Assembly: GCF_000422785.1 (NCBI RefSeq)
Contig: NZ_AUGS01000019.1
Coordinates: 1 to 64,000, forward strand
Reading direction: 5' to 3'
Origin: Pseudovibrio exalbescens DSM 16456
GTDB taxonomy: Bacteria; Pseudomonadota; Alphaproteobacteria; Rhizobiales; Stappiaceae
Length of the DNA: 64,000 nt
Shown here: piece after piece, positions 37,823 to 45,130 of the stretch
How positions within the stretch are numbered: position 1 is the stretch's first letter
How the letters are laid out: each line of letters starts with the position of its first letter
Position numbers and translations under genes: made by a program
Notes under the pieces: generated by a model
Seen by the model: only the letters and a program-made list of their open reading frames with translations
Told to the model about the DNA's origin: nothing
Databases searched by the model: none

Positions 37823-38872
37823 AAGTGCGACTTCTGTTTGAAACCAATAGGTTGTCAGACAGGAGGATTGTGTCATGGGTTCAAAATACAGCCATCTTAC
37901 ACTTGATGAGCGCCGCAAGATCGAACGCTGGCGCCAGGCAAATGTGTCGCCGTGCAGGATGGCGAGGATACTCGGACGACACCGCTCGACGGTTTTCCGG
38001 GAGCTGAAACGAAATCATTTTGAGGATGATCAGTTGCCAGACATCGTCGGTTATTTTGCGGTGGCGGCCCATCAGGAATGTGCCAGGCGTCGGTCACGCA
38101 AGCGCAAGCTGATCAAGCACGCGGATCTACGTCTTCTCGTGGCCGGTCGCATGAGATACGAAGGCGCATCGCGCCGGGTCTGCCAGGAAACCATCTACCG
38201 CTACATCTATTCGAAGGAAGGCCTGGCCCAGGAGCTGTGGTGGTACTTGCCGACCCATCGAAAGTCTCGCAAGCCCAGACGAGCGAGAAAGCGCCTGCCA
38301 CCCAAATTCCATCGTGACGTCAGCATCTTGTTCCGCCCTGATGCCGTGGCACATCGGCAGGAGTTCGGGCATTGGGAAGGCGATTTAATGCTGTTCAAAC
38401 AGCACTTTGGTACTGGCAACGTCACGTCCCTAGTGGAACGCGTCAGTCGGTTCACCGTGCTTTTGAAGAACGACAACAGGAAAACATATTTGGTGCTCGG
38501 CAAGGTCATCGATGCCATCCGCCACCTGCCAATCCGCTTCCGAAAATCCATCACGTTCGATCGTGGAACCGAGTTTGTGGCCTGGCCGCATCTTCAGGCG
38601 GAAATCGGGACCCAGACCTGGTTCTGTGATCCGTCTGCTCCCTGGCAGAAAGGCACGGTTGAAAACACCAACAGGCGCGCCCGACGATGGCTTCCCCGGA
38701 AACTCAACATGAGCCGGGTCACCGATCCTGAATTGAAAGGGATCTGTGACCGGCTAAACGCAACACCTCGAAAATGCCTCGGATGGAAGACGCCGGCGGA
38801 AGTGTTCAGGGAAAAGATGCTGGCGAGATGAGAGGACGCCCCCTACCCTCGGACACCGCAGAAGTCGCACTT
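37823..38872 (+). mobile_element. IS30-family insertion sequence
   Basis: A 14-bp perfect inverted repeat, AAGTGCGACTTCTG (37823-37836) and CAGAAGTCGCACTT (38859-38872), frames a single IS30-type transposase gene, giving an element of about 1.05 kb. The repeats may extend imperfectly outward, so the exact ends and any short target duplication are uncertain. Confidence 0.8.
37875..38831 (+). CDS. IS30-family transposase, probably with internal deletion
   Basis: This 318-residue DDE transposase has an N-terminal HTH (YSHLTLDERRKIERWRQ ... MARILGRHRSTVFREL) and a catalytic domain with GHWEGDLM (first Asp), SITFDRGTEF (second Asp) and PWQKGTVENTNRRARRWLP (Glu). Between them, HADLRLLV joins directly to AGRMRYEG. 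From memory, close relatives carry about 13 more residues here, including the family's GWSPEQI block, and are about 331 long. The frame is kept but the element may be inactive. The ATG at 37875 follows AGGAGG. Confidence 0.87.
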   Translation: MGSKYSHLTLDERRKIERWRQANVSPCRMARILGRHRSTVFRELKRNHFEDDQLPDIVGYFAVAAHQECARRRSRKRKLIKHADLRLLVAGRMRYEGASRRVCQETIYRYIYSKEGLAQELWWYLPTHRKSRKPRRARKRLPPKFHRDVSILFRPDAVAHRQEFGHWEGDLMLFKQHFGTGNVTSLVERVSRFTVLLKNDNRKTYLVLGKVIDAIRHLPIRFRKSITFDRGTEFVAWPHLQAEIGTQTWFCDPSAPWQKGTVENTNRRARRWLPRKLNMSRVTDPELKGICDRLNATPRKCLGWKTPAEVFREKMLAR

Positions 38873-38980
38873 CAGGTATCGCTCACACGCATGTTAAAAT
38901 GTCCCACATTTGCAAAGTAGAAGTGGCACACTTGCCTGTCCAGCAACCAGGATTGGAGTGTGCGTGTGGGATTGGTGATC

Positions 38981-39305
38981 ATGAGCGAGCGCGAACTGAA
39001 CCGCATAGAAGTCCTGAGCAAAGTGACGCAAGGCCGGATGACGGTTGTGGCGGCCGCTAACGTGCTCGGTTTGAGCCGCCGGCAGGTTCACCGGCTGCTG
39101 AAGTTGTTTCGGTCTGGGGGCCCGGCAGCGATCCGGCACAAGGCGCGCGGCCGGGCATGGCATGACCCAGTTTGGCCGGGCTTTCAACGAGCTCAATATC
39201 GAGATCCTCTGTGCAAACAGCTCTCAGGCCAAGGGCCGTGTCGAACGCGCGAACCGGACGCTGCAGGATCGACTGGTGTAGGAATTACGGCTGGCGGGCA
39301 TCTCG
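38981..39305 (+). pseudogene. ISNCY-type transposase remnant, deleted and frameshifted
   Basis: The N-terminal part reads MSERELNRIEVLSKV and continues through an HTH with LGLSRRQVHRLLKLF to HKARGR, in one frame. From about 39160 a second frame encodes MTQFGRAFNELNIEILCANSSQ and GRVERANRTLQDRLV, a segment that in intact relatives lies roughly 190 residues further on. A TAG at 39279-39281 interrupts it where relatives have Lys (AAG). So the gene has lost its centre and carries a nonsense codon. Confidence 0.75.
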
Positions 39306-39704
39306 AACACGCTGGAGGCCGACTTCTGTGTCGAGGCGCTGAACGAGGCCATTCACAAATCTGGCCCGCCCGAGATCATGAACACGGACAAGGGAAGTCA
39401 GTTCACGTCCTTCGCCTGGACGGATCGGCTCCGCCGATCTGGCGTGCGGATCTCGATGGATGGGAAAGGTCGGTTCCTCGACAATATCTTCATCGAGCGG
39501 CTATGGCGAACCCTGAAATACGAGTGTGTCTACCTGCATGCCTGGGAGACCGGATCAGAAACGAAGGCGGCCATCCGGAAATGGATGACCTTTTACAACC
39601 ACAAACGCCCACACTCAGAACTTGGCGGCAGGCCACCAGCCGTGGTCTACTGGCTGAGAAATGACAAAACACAAACCGATCAGCAGGTGCACAAAGTAGC
39701 TTAG
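39306..39704 (+). pseudogene. IS3-family transposase (OrfB) C-terminal remnant
   Basis: Continuing in the frame of the ISNCY remnant, the sequence turns into the end of an IS3-type integrase-domain transposase: NTLEADFCVEALNEAIHK, then PPEIMNTDKGSQFTS (second catalytic Asp), VRISMDGKGRFLDNIFIERLWRTLKYE (with the catalytic Glu, split here by text only) and YNHKRPHSELGGRPP. It stops at 39702-39704. The N-terminal catalytic Asp, OrfA and left end are missing. It was probably joined to the ISNCY piece by deletion. Confidence 0.8.
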
Positions 39705-39861
39705 TTTACGCCAGATCCTGTCCAACGATCGGGGAGTAGCCCAGTCAGACCGAAAAAGAAAAATATCAGAGGCGAAACCGCGCCGATGCGATCTGCCAGC
39801 TTGGGGGCTGCTCCGGTAGGCGCAGGATAGTAGGTCGCGCTCTTACCAGTGATGATTTCGG
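39701..39861 (-). pseudogene. Possible gene remnant cut by the IS3 fragment
   Basis: On the minus strand, in a frame different from arsR-type gene 39865-40545, the sequence reads EIITGKSATYYPAPTGAAPK, then LADRIGAVSPLIFFFFGLTG and LLP, and reaches a stop at 39701-39703 inside IS-derived DNA. It looks like the start of a small membrane protein truncated by the insertion sequence. No ATG is visible, so this is tentative. Confidence 0.3.
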
Positions 39862-39864
39862 GTT

Positions 39865-40545
39865 CTAACGTTGGAATGTAGCGTCGAATTCGGCCTGCCC
39901 GGCTTTTGTAAAGCGCACAACCCGGCTCCCTGGAACACGTTTTGCCCAGCCCAGATTTTCCATGCGTGCCAGCAGCGAACGACCAAGGCTGCCTGCGAGG
40001 TGTGACCGGCGCTCACTCCAATCAAGACACTCCCGGCAAAGGGGAGATTTCTTAGCCTTTAGCTCCTTCAGGTCAATTCCGAAGCCATCAACAAAGCTTG
40101 CGCCAGTATTTGTCAGAGTGAGATCATCAGTAGCGACGTGAAGAAAACCTTTTCGCAGAAAACTTTCATACATCACTATTCCCATGTGACCTGCGAGGTG
40201 GTTGTAGCATACGCGCGCCTTCCTCATCTCTTCATCCCGCGGTCCGGTCCGGGTTCGTAAATGCCCTGATCCAGCAGCCAGTCCCATAAGGGTTTCAAGG
40301 AGATGGGCCACTTGATCATTGGCAATAGAGAAATATTTGTGCCGCCCCTGTTTGCGTAGCGATAGCAGACCACCCGCGTCCAGCTTTGCCAGATGCGAGC
40401 TGGCGGTTTGCAGCGTAATGCCCGCTTCCTGAGACAATTCTGTTGCCGTCAGCGCTTTGCCACTCATGAGTGCGGTCAGCATGTTGGCGCGAGCTGGGTC
40501 GCCGATCAGCGCGGCGATACGGGCTATGTCAGGTCCATCTTTCAT
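39865..40545 (-). CDS. ArsR-family transcriptional regulator with extended C terminus
   Basis: This 226-residue regulator has an ArsR-type winged helix in residues 1-95: IAALIGDPARANML, then LSQEAGITLQTASSHLAKLDAG (recognition helix) and KQGRHKYFSI. A second domain of about 120 residues follows (CYNHLAGHMGIVMYESFLRKG, CRECLDWSERRSHLAGSLG), as in the larger ArsR-like regulators whose extra domain is of unknown role. The CRECLDW cysteines could sense a metal or redox signal. It is divergent from the NIPSNAP-ABM pair and probably controls it; a perfect palindrome lies at its 5' end. Confidence 0.85.
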   Translation of the reverse strand: MKDGPDIARIAALIGDPARANMLTALMSGKALTATELSQEAGITLQTASSHLAKLDAGGLLSLRKQGRHKYFSIANDQVAHLLETLMGLAAGSGHLRTRTGPRDEEMRKARVCYNHLAGHMGIVMYESFLRKGFLHVATDDLTLTNTGASFVDGFGIDLKELKAKKSPLCRECLDWSERRSHLAGSLGRSLLARMENLGWAKRVPGSRVVRFTKAGQAEFDATFQR

Positions 40546-40547
40546 GG

Positions 40548-40563
40548 TTCGACCGTAGTCGAA
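40548..40563. promoter_or_regulatory. Palindromic operator candidate for the ArsR-type regulator
   Basis: TTCGAC-CGTA-GTCGAA is a perfect 6-bp inverted repeat, 3 bp upstream of the regulator's start codon and 56 bp upstream of the NIPSNAP gene. A second small palindrome, TTGCCTGGCAA, lies about 10 bp further on. Both are plausible operators in the shared promoter region. Confidence 0.5.
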
Positions 40564-40618
40564 GCATTGTTGCCTGGCAATACGCTACATCTGACGAGAA
40601 CCACGAAAGAGGACTATT

Positions 40619-40942
40619 ATGCTGACCTGTGTCATCCGCTATCATATTGACCCAACCAAAAAAGAACAGTTTGCTCAGTATTCTCGCAACTGGGGCGAAG
40701 CAATTCCGCGCTGTGGTGCAGATTTGATCGGGTATTATGCGCCGCATGAAGGATCAAGCACATTGGCTTATGGGATTTACAACATCCCGTCGCTGGCCGA
40801 ATACGAGGCTTATCGGGCGCGATTGGCTAACGACCCGCTCGGCAAAGAAAACTATGAATTCGCTCAGAAAGAGCGATTTTTACTAGGCGAAGACAGAACG
40901 TTTCTTAGACTCGCTTCAGCACCGCACGGGTCACTGAAATGA
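40619..40942 (+). CDS. NIPSNAP family protein
   Basis: This 107-residue ferredoxin-like alpha/beta-barrel protein is of the NIPSNAP family. The pattern is MLTCVIRYHIDPTKKEQF, YAPHEGSSTLAYGIYN, LAEYEAYRARLANDP and KERFLL. Bacterial NIPSNAP proteins are dimeric and often sit in operons with regulators and monooxygenases; the biochemical role is not settled. The ATG at 40619 follows AAAGAGG. It overlaps the next gene by 4 bp (ATGA), so the two are probably translated together. Confidence 0.85.
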   Translation: MLTCVIRYHIDPTKKEQFAQYSRNWGEAIPRCGADLIGYYAPHEGSSTLAYGIYNIPSLAEYEAYRARLANDPLGKENYEFAQKERFLLGEDRTFLRLASAPHGSLK

Positions 40943-41301
40943 TTGCAGTCATTTTTGAAGTGGAGCCAGCGCCAGGCCAGCTGGACAGGTATTTTGACAT
41001 CGCCGCCGAACTGATGCCATTTCTGCATGGCATTGACGGCTTTATCTCCATCGAGCGGTTCCAATCCGTGACCCAGGAAAGGCGCATTTTGTCGCTGTCG
41101 TTCTGGCGCAACGAGGCGGCGATTGCCCAGTGGCGACAGCTGGAACAACACCGCCTTGCACAATCAGAGGGGCGGTCAGGGGTCTTTCGGAACTATCGGC
41201 TGCGGGTCGCCGAGGTCACACGGGATTACGGGCTGTCAGAGCGCAGTCAGGCGCCTGCGGATTCCGTGCAGCATCACAGAGTTGAAGGATCGGAAAAATG
41301 A
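40939..41301 (+). CDS. Antibiotic biosynthesis monooxygenase (ABM) domain protein
   Basis: This 120-residue protein has the ABM dimeric alpha-beta barrel fold: MIAVIFEVEPAPGQLDRYF, GFISIERFQSV, ILSLSFWRNEAAIAQWRQ and HRLAQSEG, where the conserved W and H of the family line the active site. Relatives act as cofactor-free oxygenases or as heme- or quinone-handling proteins. The residues after ~95 are a tail without family match. It is coupled to the NIPSNAP gene and probably controlled by the divergent ArsR-type regulator. Confidence 0.85.
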   Translation: MIAVIFEVEPAPGQLDRYFDIAAELMPFLHGIDGFISIERFQSVTQERRILSLSFWRNEAAIAQWRQLEQHRLAQSEGRSGVFRNYRLRVAEVTRDYGLSERSQAPADSVQHHRVEGSEK

Positions 41302-41829
41302 ATGAATTCATGTTCACACTCTTTGCTACATGAGCCGCTTTTGCTGCAGCAGCAATTACCTCAGGGCCAAACATGGACGCTGTCACCTCGCGCTAGCTTG
41401 CCGTATTCGCAAAGAAAGCTTGTGTTGGATAAATCGAGAGGCGACTAACGCCGCCCTCTCGGTTGCTTAACTAAAAAAGGCTCGGGGAAGATTGCAAGTC
41501 GTCTCCGGGCTGCTTTTCTTTTGATCTTTAGAGTAGACCTAAAGCAAAATCTCATTATGAAACACACTGTCATTCCCGCCCAAAGCCAATCTCAATTGAA
41601 GAAAAATATAAATGAAAAAGAGTCGCATTTAATCGACTCATTTTAGAAGATAGATAAAGAATTTTTTACTTCAAAAGGATCGCGTCTACACCCGTTTATT
41701 GACGCTGATGTGGCGATCAACTTAGCTCTCCAGAAACAAATGCAGACTGCCGATGCCGAATGGCCTCTGTTGGACAAACAGGCAGCAGTGTCGGCCGCGC
41801 GGGTCTGCTGCATCACCAAGGAGCTCCTT
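41302..41829. other. Intergenic region without a supported gene
   Basis: About 530 bp. Apart from the hairpin at 41480-41517, the stretch 41520-41720 is AT-rich compared with its surroundings, which suggests acquired DNA or the promoter of the downstream nuclease gene. The nuclease reading frame continues upstream to 41710 without a good start. Confidence 0.4.
41480..41517 (+). terminator. Terminator-like hairpin downstream of the ABM gene
   Basis: GCTCGGGGA (41480-41488) pairs with TCTCCGGGC (41502-41510), with two G-T wobbles, around a 13-nt loop, followed by TGCTTTTCTTTTG. It lies about 180 bp after the ABM stop codon. Confidence 0.6.
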
Positions 41830-42882
41830 ATGAACAATCCCGCTTTGCAATCGGCGATAGGCCAGCTCAAGAGCCATCTAAACCACCTGAAAGAAAAAGG
41901 CGAACTGAAGAGGATCCAGCAGGAGAAAGGTCAGGTTCTCAAAAGATTTGGCCCTCTTCTTGACCCGGCCAACCTCAGCAACCTGAAAATGGAGGACATT
42001 CGCCCCTTCTTTTACTATGAGCACAATCGTCATTGGAATGGTTTGTACCGGCAGGTGAACCGGGTTCTGGAGCACCCGTCCACATTCTCCACCACGCTTG
42101 CCATGCTTCTGGATGAAGCCCTGCCCATTGAACAACGCATGACAGAGGCCATTCAGACCATCAAGGGCATGGGCACCGCCATTGCCACTGCGTTTCTCAC
42201 CGTGGCTTATCCCGCTACCTATGGCGTCTGGAACGCGACATCACAAGCGGGCCTTGACCGGCTGGGCTTGCTGCCCAAGTTCGGCCGTGGCACTCAAACT
42301 GGCCAGAAATACAAAGCCATCAATGACATTTTGCTGAACCTTGCCGACGCACTGGAGACCGACCTTTGGACCCTCGATGTTCTTTGGTGGAGTGTTCTAG
42401 ACGACGGGTTAGATCTCGATGAACCGCCTGTCACCAAGGAAGCAGCAACCGAGCGCAGGGGCTTTTCGCTGGAAAAACAACTTCAGATTTTCCTGTTGGA
42501 CAATTGGGCTCGAACCCAGATTGGCCAAGAGTGGGACCTTCTGGAGACGCCTGAAAACCCCGAGGCAGGCAGCCAGTACCACTGTCCTGCGGGCAGAATT
42601 GACTTCTTGGCCAAGCACAAAACAGATCCGCGCTGGCTGGTCATAGAGTTGAAAAAAGGCCAAACCTCCGATGAAGCAGTGGGTCAGGCCCTGCGCTACA
42701 TGGGCTGGGTGAAGTCCGATCTGGCACAAGGCGAAGAGGTTGAGGGTCTCATCATCGCGCTCGCGGGTGACAAGAAGCTGGAATATGCCGCCAGTATGGT
42801 GCCGCAGCTTTCCTTCATGCAGTACGAGGTCAACTTCTCGCTCCGTAGCCCATCCGAGGGCAGCGTCCAGGCAGCAGCGTGA
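41830..42882 (+). CDS. Orphan NucS/PD-(D/E)XK nuclease-domain protein
   Basis: This 350-residue protein has a C-terminal restriction-endonuclease-fold domain like that of endonuclease NucS (DUF91): CPAGRIDFLAKH (Asp258), WLVIELKKGQTSD (Glu273-Lys275) and GQALRYMGWV, which provides the QxxxY motif (Gln286, Tyr290). Together they form a complete PD-(D/E)XK active site. The N-terminal ~200 residues are helical; IKGMGTAIATAFLTVAYP (111-128) looks like a helix-hairpin-helix DNA-binding element. The ATG at 41830 follows AAGGAGCTCCTT with ideal spacing. It has no partner genes and lies in an IS-rich region; a repair or defence role is possible but unproven. Confidence 0.75.
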   Translation: MNNPALQSAIGQLKSHLNHLKEKGELKRIQQEKGQVLKRFGPLLDPANLSNLKMEDIRPFFYYEHNRHWNGLYRQVNRVLEHPSTFSTTLAMLLDEALPIEQRMTEAIQTIKGMGTAIATAFLTVAYPATYGVWNATSQAGLDRLGLLPKFGRGTQTGQKYKAINDILLNLADALETDLWTLDVLWWSVLDDGLDLDEPPVTKEAATERRGFSLEKQLQIFLLDNWARTQIGQEWDLLETPENPEAGSQYHCPAGRIDFLAKHKTDPRWLVIELKKGQTSDEAVGQALRYMGWVKSDLAQGEEVEGLIIALAGDKKLEYAASMVPQLSFMQYEVNFSLRSPSEGSVQAAA

Positions 42883-43231
42883 ACGGCACGCGCCGCCGGG
42901 TTGGCAACACGGCGGACGTCGGAGCACAAAGGCGGGTCGCCCGCCTGCCCCTTAGCTGGTTGTTCCGCATAAAAACCTCGTGCTAGGGTTCTTCAGGCGG
43001 CGAGACAGAAGAAGATTTCGTCTCTGTCTGGCAACCGCGATGGGACGTCGAATCTCCATCCGCGCGCCGCTGCGCCCGCCTGCCCCACCGCCACCACACT
43101 GGCCCCTTGAGCGCCGCAGCCGCGAATAGACATCAAGCAAGCTTCAGCGCTTAGCCTCTGCCATCTGCGATTTGTCGGTGGGTTCCTATTCGGCAGTTTT
43201 CGACGCCGGAGGCAGAATGACCCCGACGAGA
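42883..43231. other. Intergenic region, no supported gene
   Basis: About 350 GC-rich base pairs. The frame on the minus strand at 42952-43140 is Arg- and Gly-rich and has no recognised family. No tRNA or clear repeat. Confidence 0.35.
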
Positions 43232-44050
43232 TCAGCCCCGCGGACCTTCAAGAACCCGGCACATTCTGTCAATGGCGCGACGCACCTCAGGAATGTGCCG
43301 GTCTGCCTCATGAACAACAAGCCACTGATCATGCGTCAACTCGGGCACCACCTGCGCCGCCCGGAGCAAGCCCGCCTCGCTGTCGCCGATGAAGGTCGGA
43401 AGCAAAGCCATTCCTTGTCCCGCCAAAGCAAGATCGAGTGCATTGCGCGGGCTATTGACCTCACACACCGCATCGCCCTCGGCATATTTTGCCAACCAGC
43501 GCGCCGAGGGTGTGTCTGCTAGAACCTTGATCCAGAGCCTTGGCGCATCAGGCGCGCCAAACGGCGCAAACTCCACCTTTGCCAGCTTGCGCCCCGCAAA
43601 CGTTTTATCGGTCGGGCGCTGGTTGCGGAAGCCGATCACTGCTTCGCGATGGGCGATGTCCATTACCCGCTCGCCAGAGACGAAACGAAGCCGGATATCC
43701 GGCGGAGTTCCCACAAGGTTGGCAAACGATCGCAACAGAGCCAGCGTTGTCCATGTTCCTGCCGAAACCTTGACCAGTGGCAAGCCTTCGATACCCGAGC
43801 GTTGCGAAAGCCGCGCGATCCGTGCCTCGACCTCCGACAGTTCGGAGAGCAGACTCTGGCCCTCACCGGTCAGCCGGTAGCCTCTGCCGTGCCGAACGAA
43901 AAGTTCTCGGCCAAGCTCGCGTTCAAGCCCCAGCATCCTGCGCCCTAGCGTTGCGGGGCTGCGCCCCGTGGCATTCGCCGCAGCAGACAACCCGCCCTCC
44001 CGGGCCACTGCCAGAAACAGGTTCAGATCTTCCCAATCGAGTCGGCTCAT
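43232..44050 (-). CDS. LysR-family transcriptional regulator
   Basis: This ~272-residue LysR-type regulator has an N-terminal HTH: WEDLNLFLAVAREGGLSAAA, then GRSPATLGRRMLGLERELG and LFVRHGRGYRLTGEG. The effector-binding domain is short. It includes IRLRFVSGERVMDI, VIGFRNQRP and the typical LALAGQGMALLPTFIG. The start is the ATG at 44048-44050. It is divergent from a small gene at 44199 across a palindrome that fits a LysR binding site. The inducer is unknown. Confidence 0.88.
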   Translation of the reverse strand: MSRLDWEDLNLFLAVAREGGLSAAANATGRSPATLGRRMLGLERELGRELFVRHGRGYRLTGEGQSLLSELSEVEARIARLSQRSGIEGLPLVKVSAGTWTTLALLRSFANLVGTPPDIRLRFVSGERVMDIAHREAVIGFRNQRPTDKTFAGRKLAKVEFAPFGAPDAPRLWIKVLADTPSARWLAKYAEGDAVCEVNSPRNALDLALAGQGMALLPTFIGDSEAGLLRAAQVVPELTHDQWLVVHEADRHIPEVRRAIDRMCRVLEGPRG

Positions 44051-44086
44051 GACGGTCCCGTAAGCGTCCAAAATAGTCGCAGGTAT

Positions 44087-44104
44087 CTTTTCACAAATGA
44101 AAAG
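44087..44104. promoter_or_regulatory. LysR-type operator candidate
   Basis: CTTTTCA-CAAA-TGAAAAG is a perfect 7-bp inverted repeat 36 bp upstream of the LysR gene. It fits the T-N11-A rule of LysR-type sites and lies in the region shared with the divergent small gene. Confidence 0.55.
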
Positions 44105-44198
44105 GAGATTTCAAACTGTTTCATTTCGTGAAGTCATTCTGACCGATATCCTGTGGGCAAGTTTGGCGTGTTTTCCATCAACCCAAAGGAGACAATTG

Positions 44199-44438
44199 AT
44201 GCTCTGCTTTCCGAAACCCCCGACTGAATTTCCCCCCTCACGTGCTACATCGGCCTTGAAGAAAGAAGACGAGTTCATGCAACTGCATGGAAGTAAAGCG
44301 GCCCGTGCGATTTATCTTGTTGGAGAAGCCATTGCTGCGATCACCGCTTTCTTGTTCACCCGCCTGGCGTGCCTGCTTATGTTGGTCCGCCGACGGGCCC
44401 TAGCCCTTCTGGCGCGAGAGCATACTAGGTTCACATGA
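44199..44438 (+). CDS. Small hypothetical membrane protein (79 aa)
   Basis: The ATG at 44199 follows AAAGGAGAC with good spacing. The 79-residue product has one hydrophobic helix (IYLVGEAIAAITAFLFTRLACLLML, residues ~39-63, written here as a region) and then a basic end, VRRRALALLAREHTRFT. The basic tail faintly resembles DUF1127 proteins, which often lie next to LysR genes, and could be a truncated or frameshifted copy. It is divergent from the LysR gene and probably its target. Function unknown. Confidence 0.45.
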   Translation: MLCFPKPPTEFPPSRATSALKKEDEFMQLHGSKAARAIYLVGEAIAAITAFLFTRLACLLMLVRRRALALLAREHTRFT

Positions 44439-45130
44439 CGGTCGGAGTTGAAACGCCGGGGATGTAGCCGCTCGCCAAGGTCGGCTACATTCTCGGGTCT
44501 CCCGACGACATGATCGAGCGGCATGTGATCCGCATAACCGGTTTTAAGGGCATCCGAGAGGAAGTAGGCAATGCCCTCTCAGGTCTCCAGAAATCCTGCT
44601 GGGTCAAACCGTATTGTTTTTCATCGATTGGCTTCACAAAATCTCTGTCGGCTTGTGTAAGATTCCTGCCTGATTTTGAGCTGGAACCTTCGGCGCCTTT
44701 TGACAGACGCGCATAAGGAGATGATCGCATGAACCATGCAGTGAGCCTGACAGAACACAACTCAGGAGCCACATCGTTTCCACCAAGTGCTTCGACCAAA
44801 TCCAGAGGGACGTTACCAATCTGGGGAGGAGTATCGAATTCCATCTGCGGGTGTTCGGTTCAAGCTCAAGGAACTGAGCCTTCAGCGTGAACGATGCCCA
44901 GCTTCATCTCTATATAGATAATTTTACCGCGGGCATCAGCAAAAAGAACAAGGGCTCAGAGGGAGGCCTTCAGAGACCAACGTCGCGTGGTGTGCCCACG
45001 GCAAGTGATCATCCGATATAGTGCCACTCGTCAAAGCCCGTATATTTCTTTAAATCCAGTTGATAAAGGCTGGAAGTATATAAAAGCCACAAAGACGTAT
45101 TTTTCTCTGATATTATAATAGGTTAAATTG
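44439..45130. other. Long region without a supported gene
   Basis: About 690 bp. Opposite-strand frames at 44485-44844 (minus) and 44510-44716 (plus) overlap; neither has a family match or good start. The last ~120 bp before the ABC gene are AT-rich and likely carry its promoter. The stretch may be decayed coding DNA. Confidence 0.4.

Noticed and set aside
42952-43140. Arg-rich 62-codon minus-strand frame
   Set aside because: Low-complexity GC-rich translation with no ribosome-binding site; a transposase-tail origin could not be supported.
44485-44844. 119-codon minus-strand frame and its 68-codon plus-strand counterpart
   Set aside because: Neither shows a start signal or family motif; the region may be decayed DNA.
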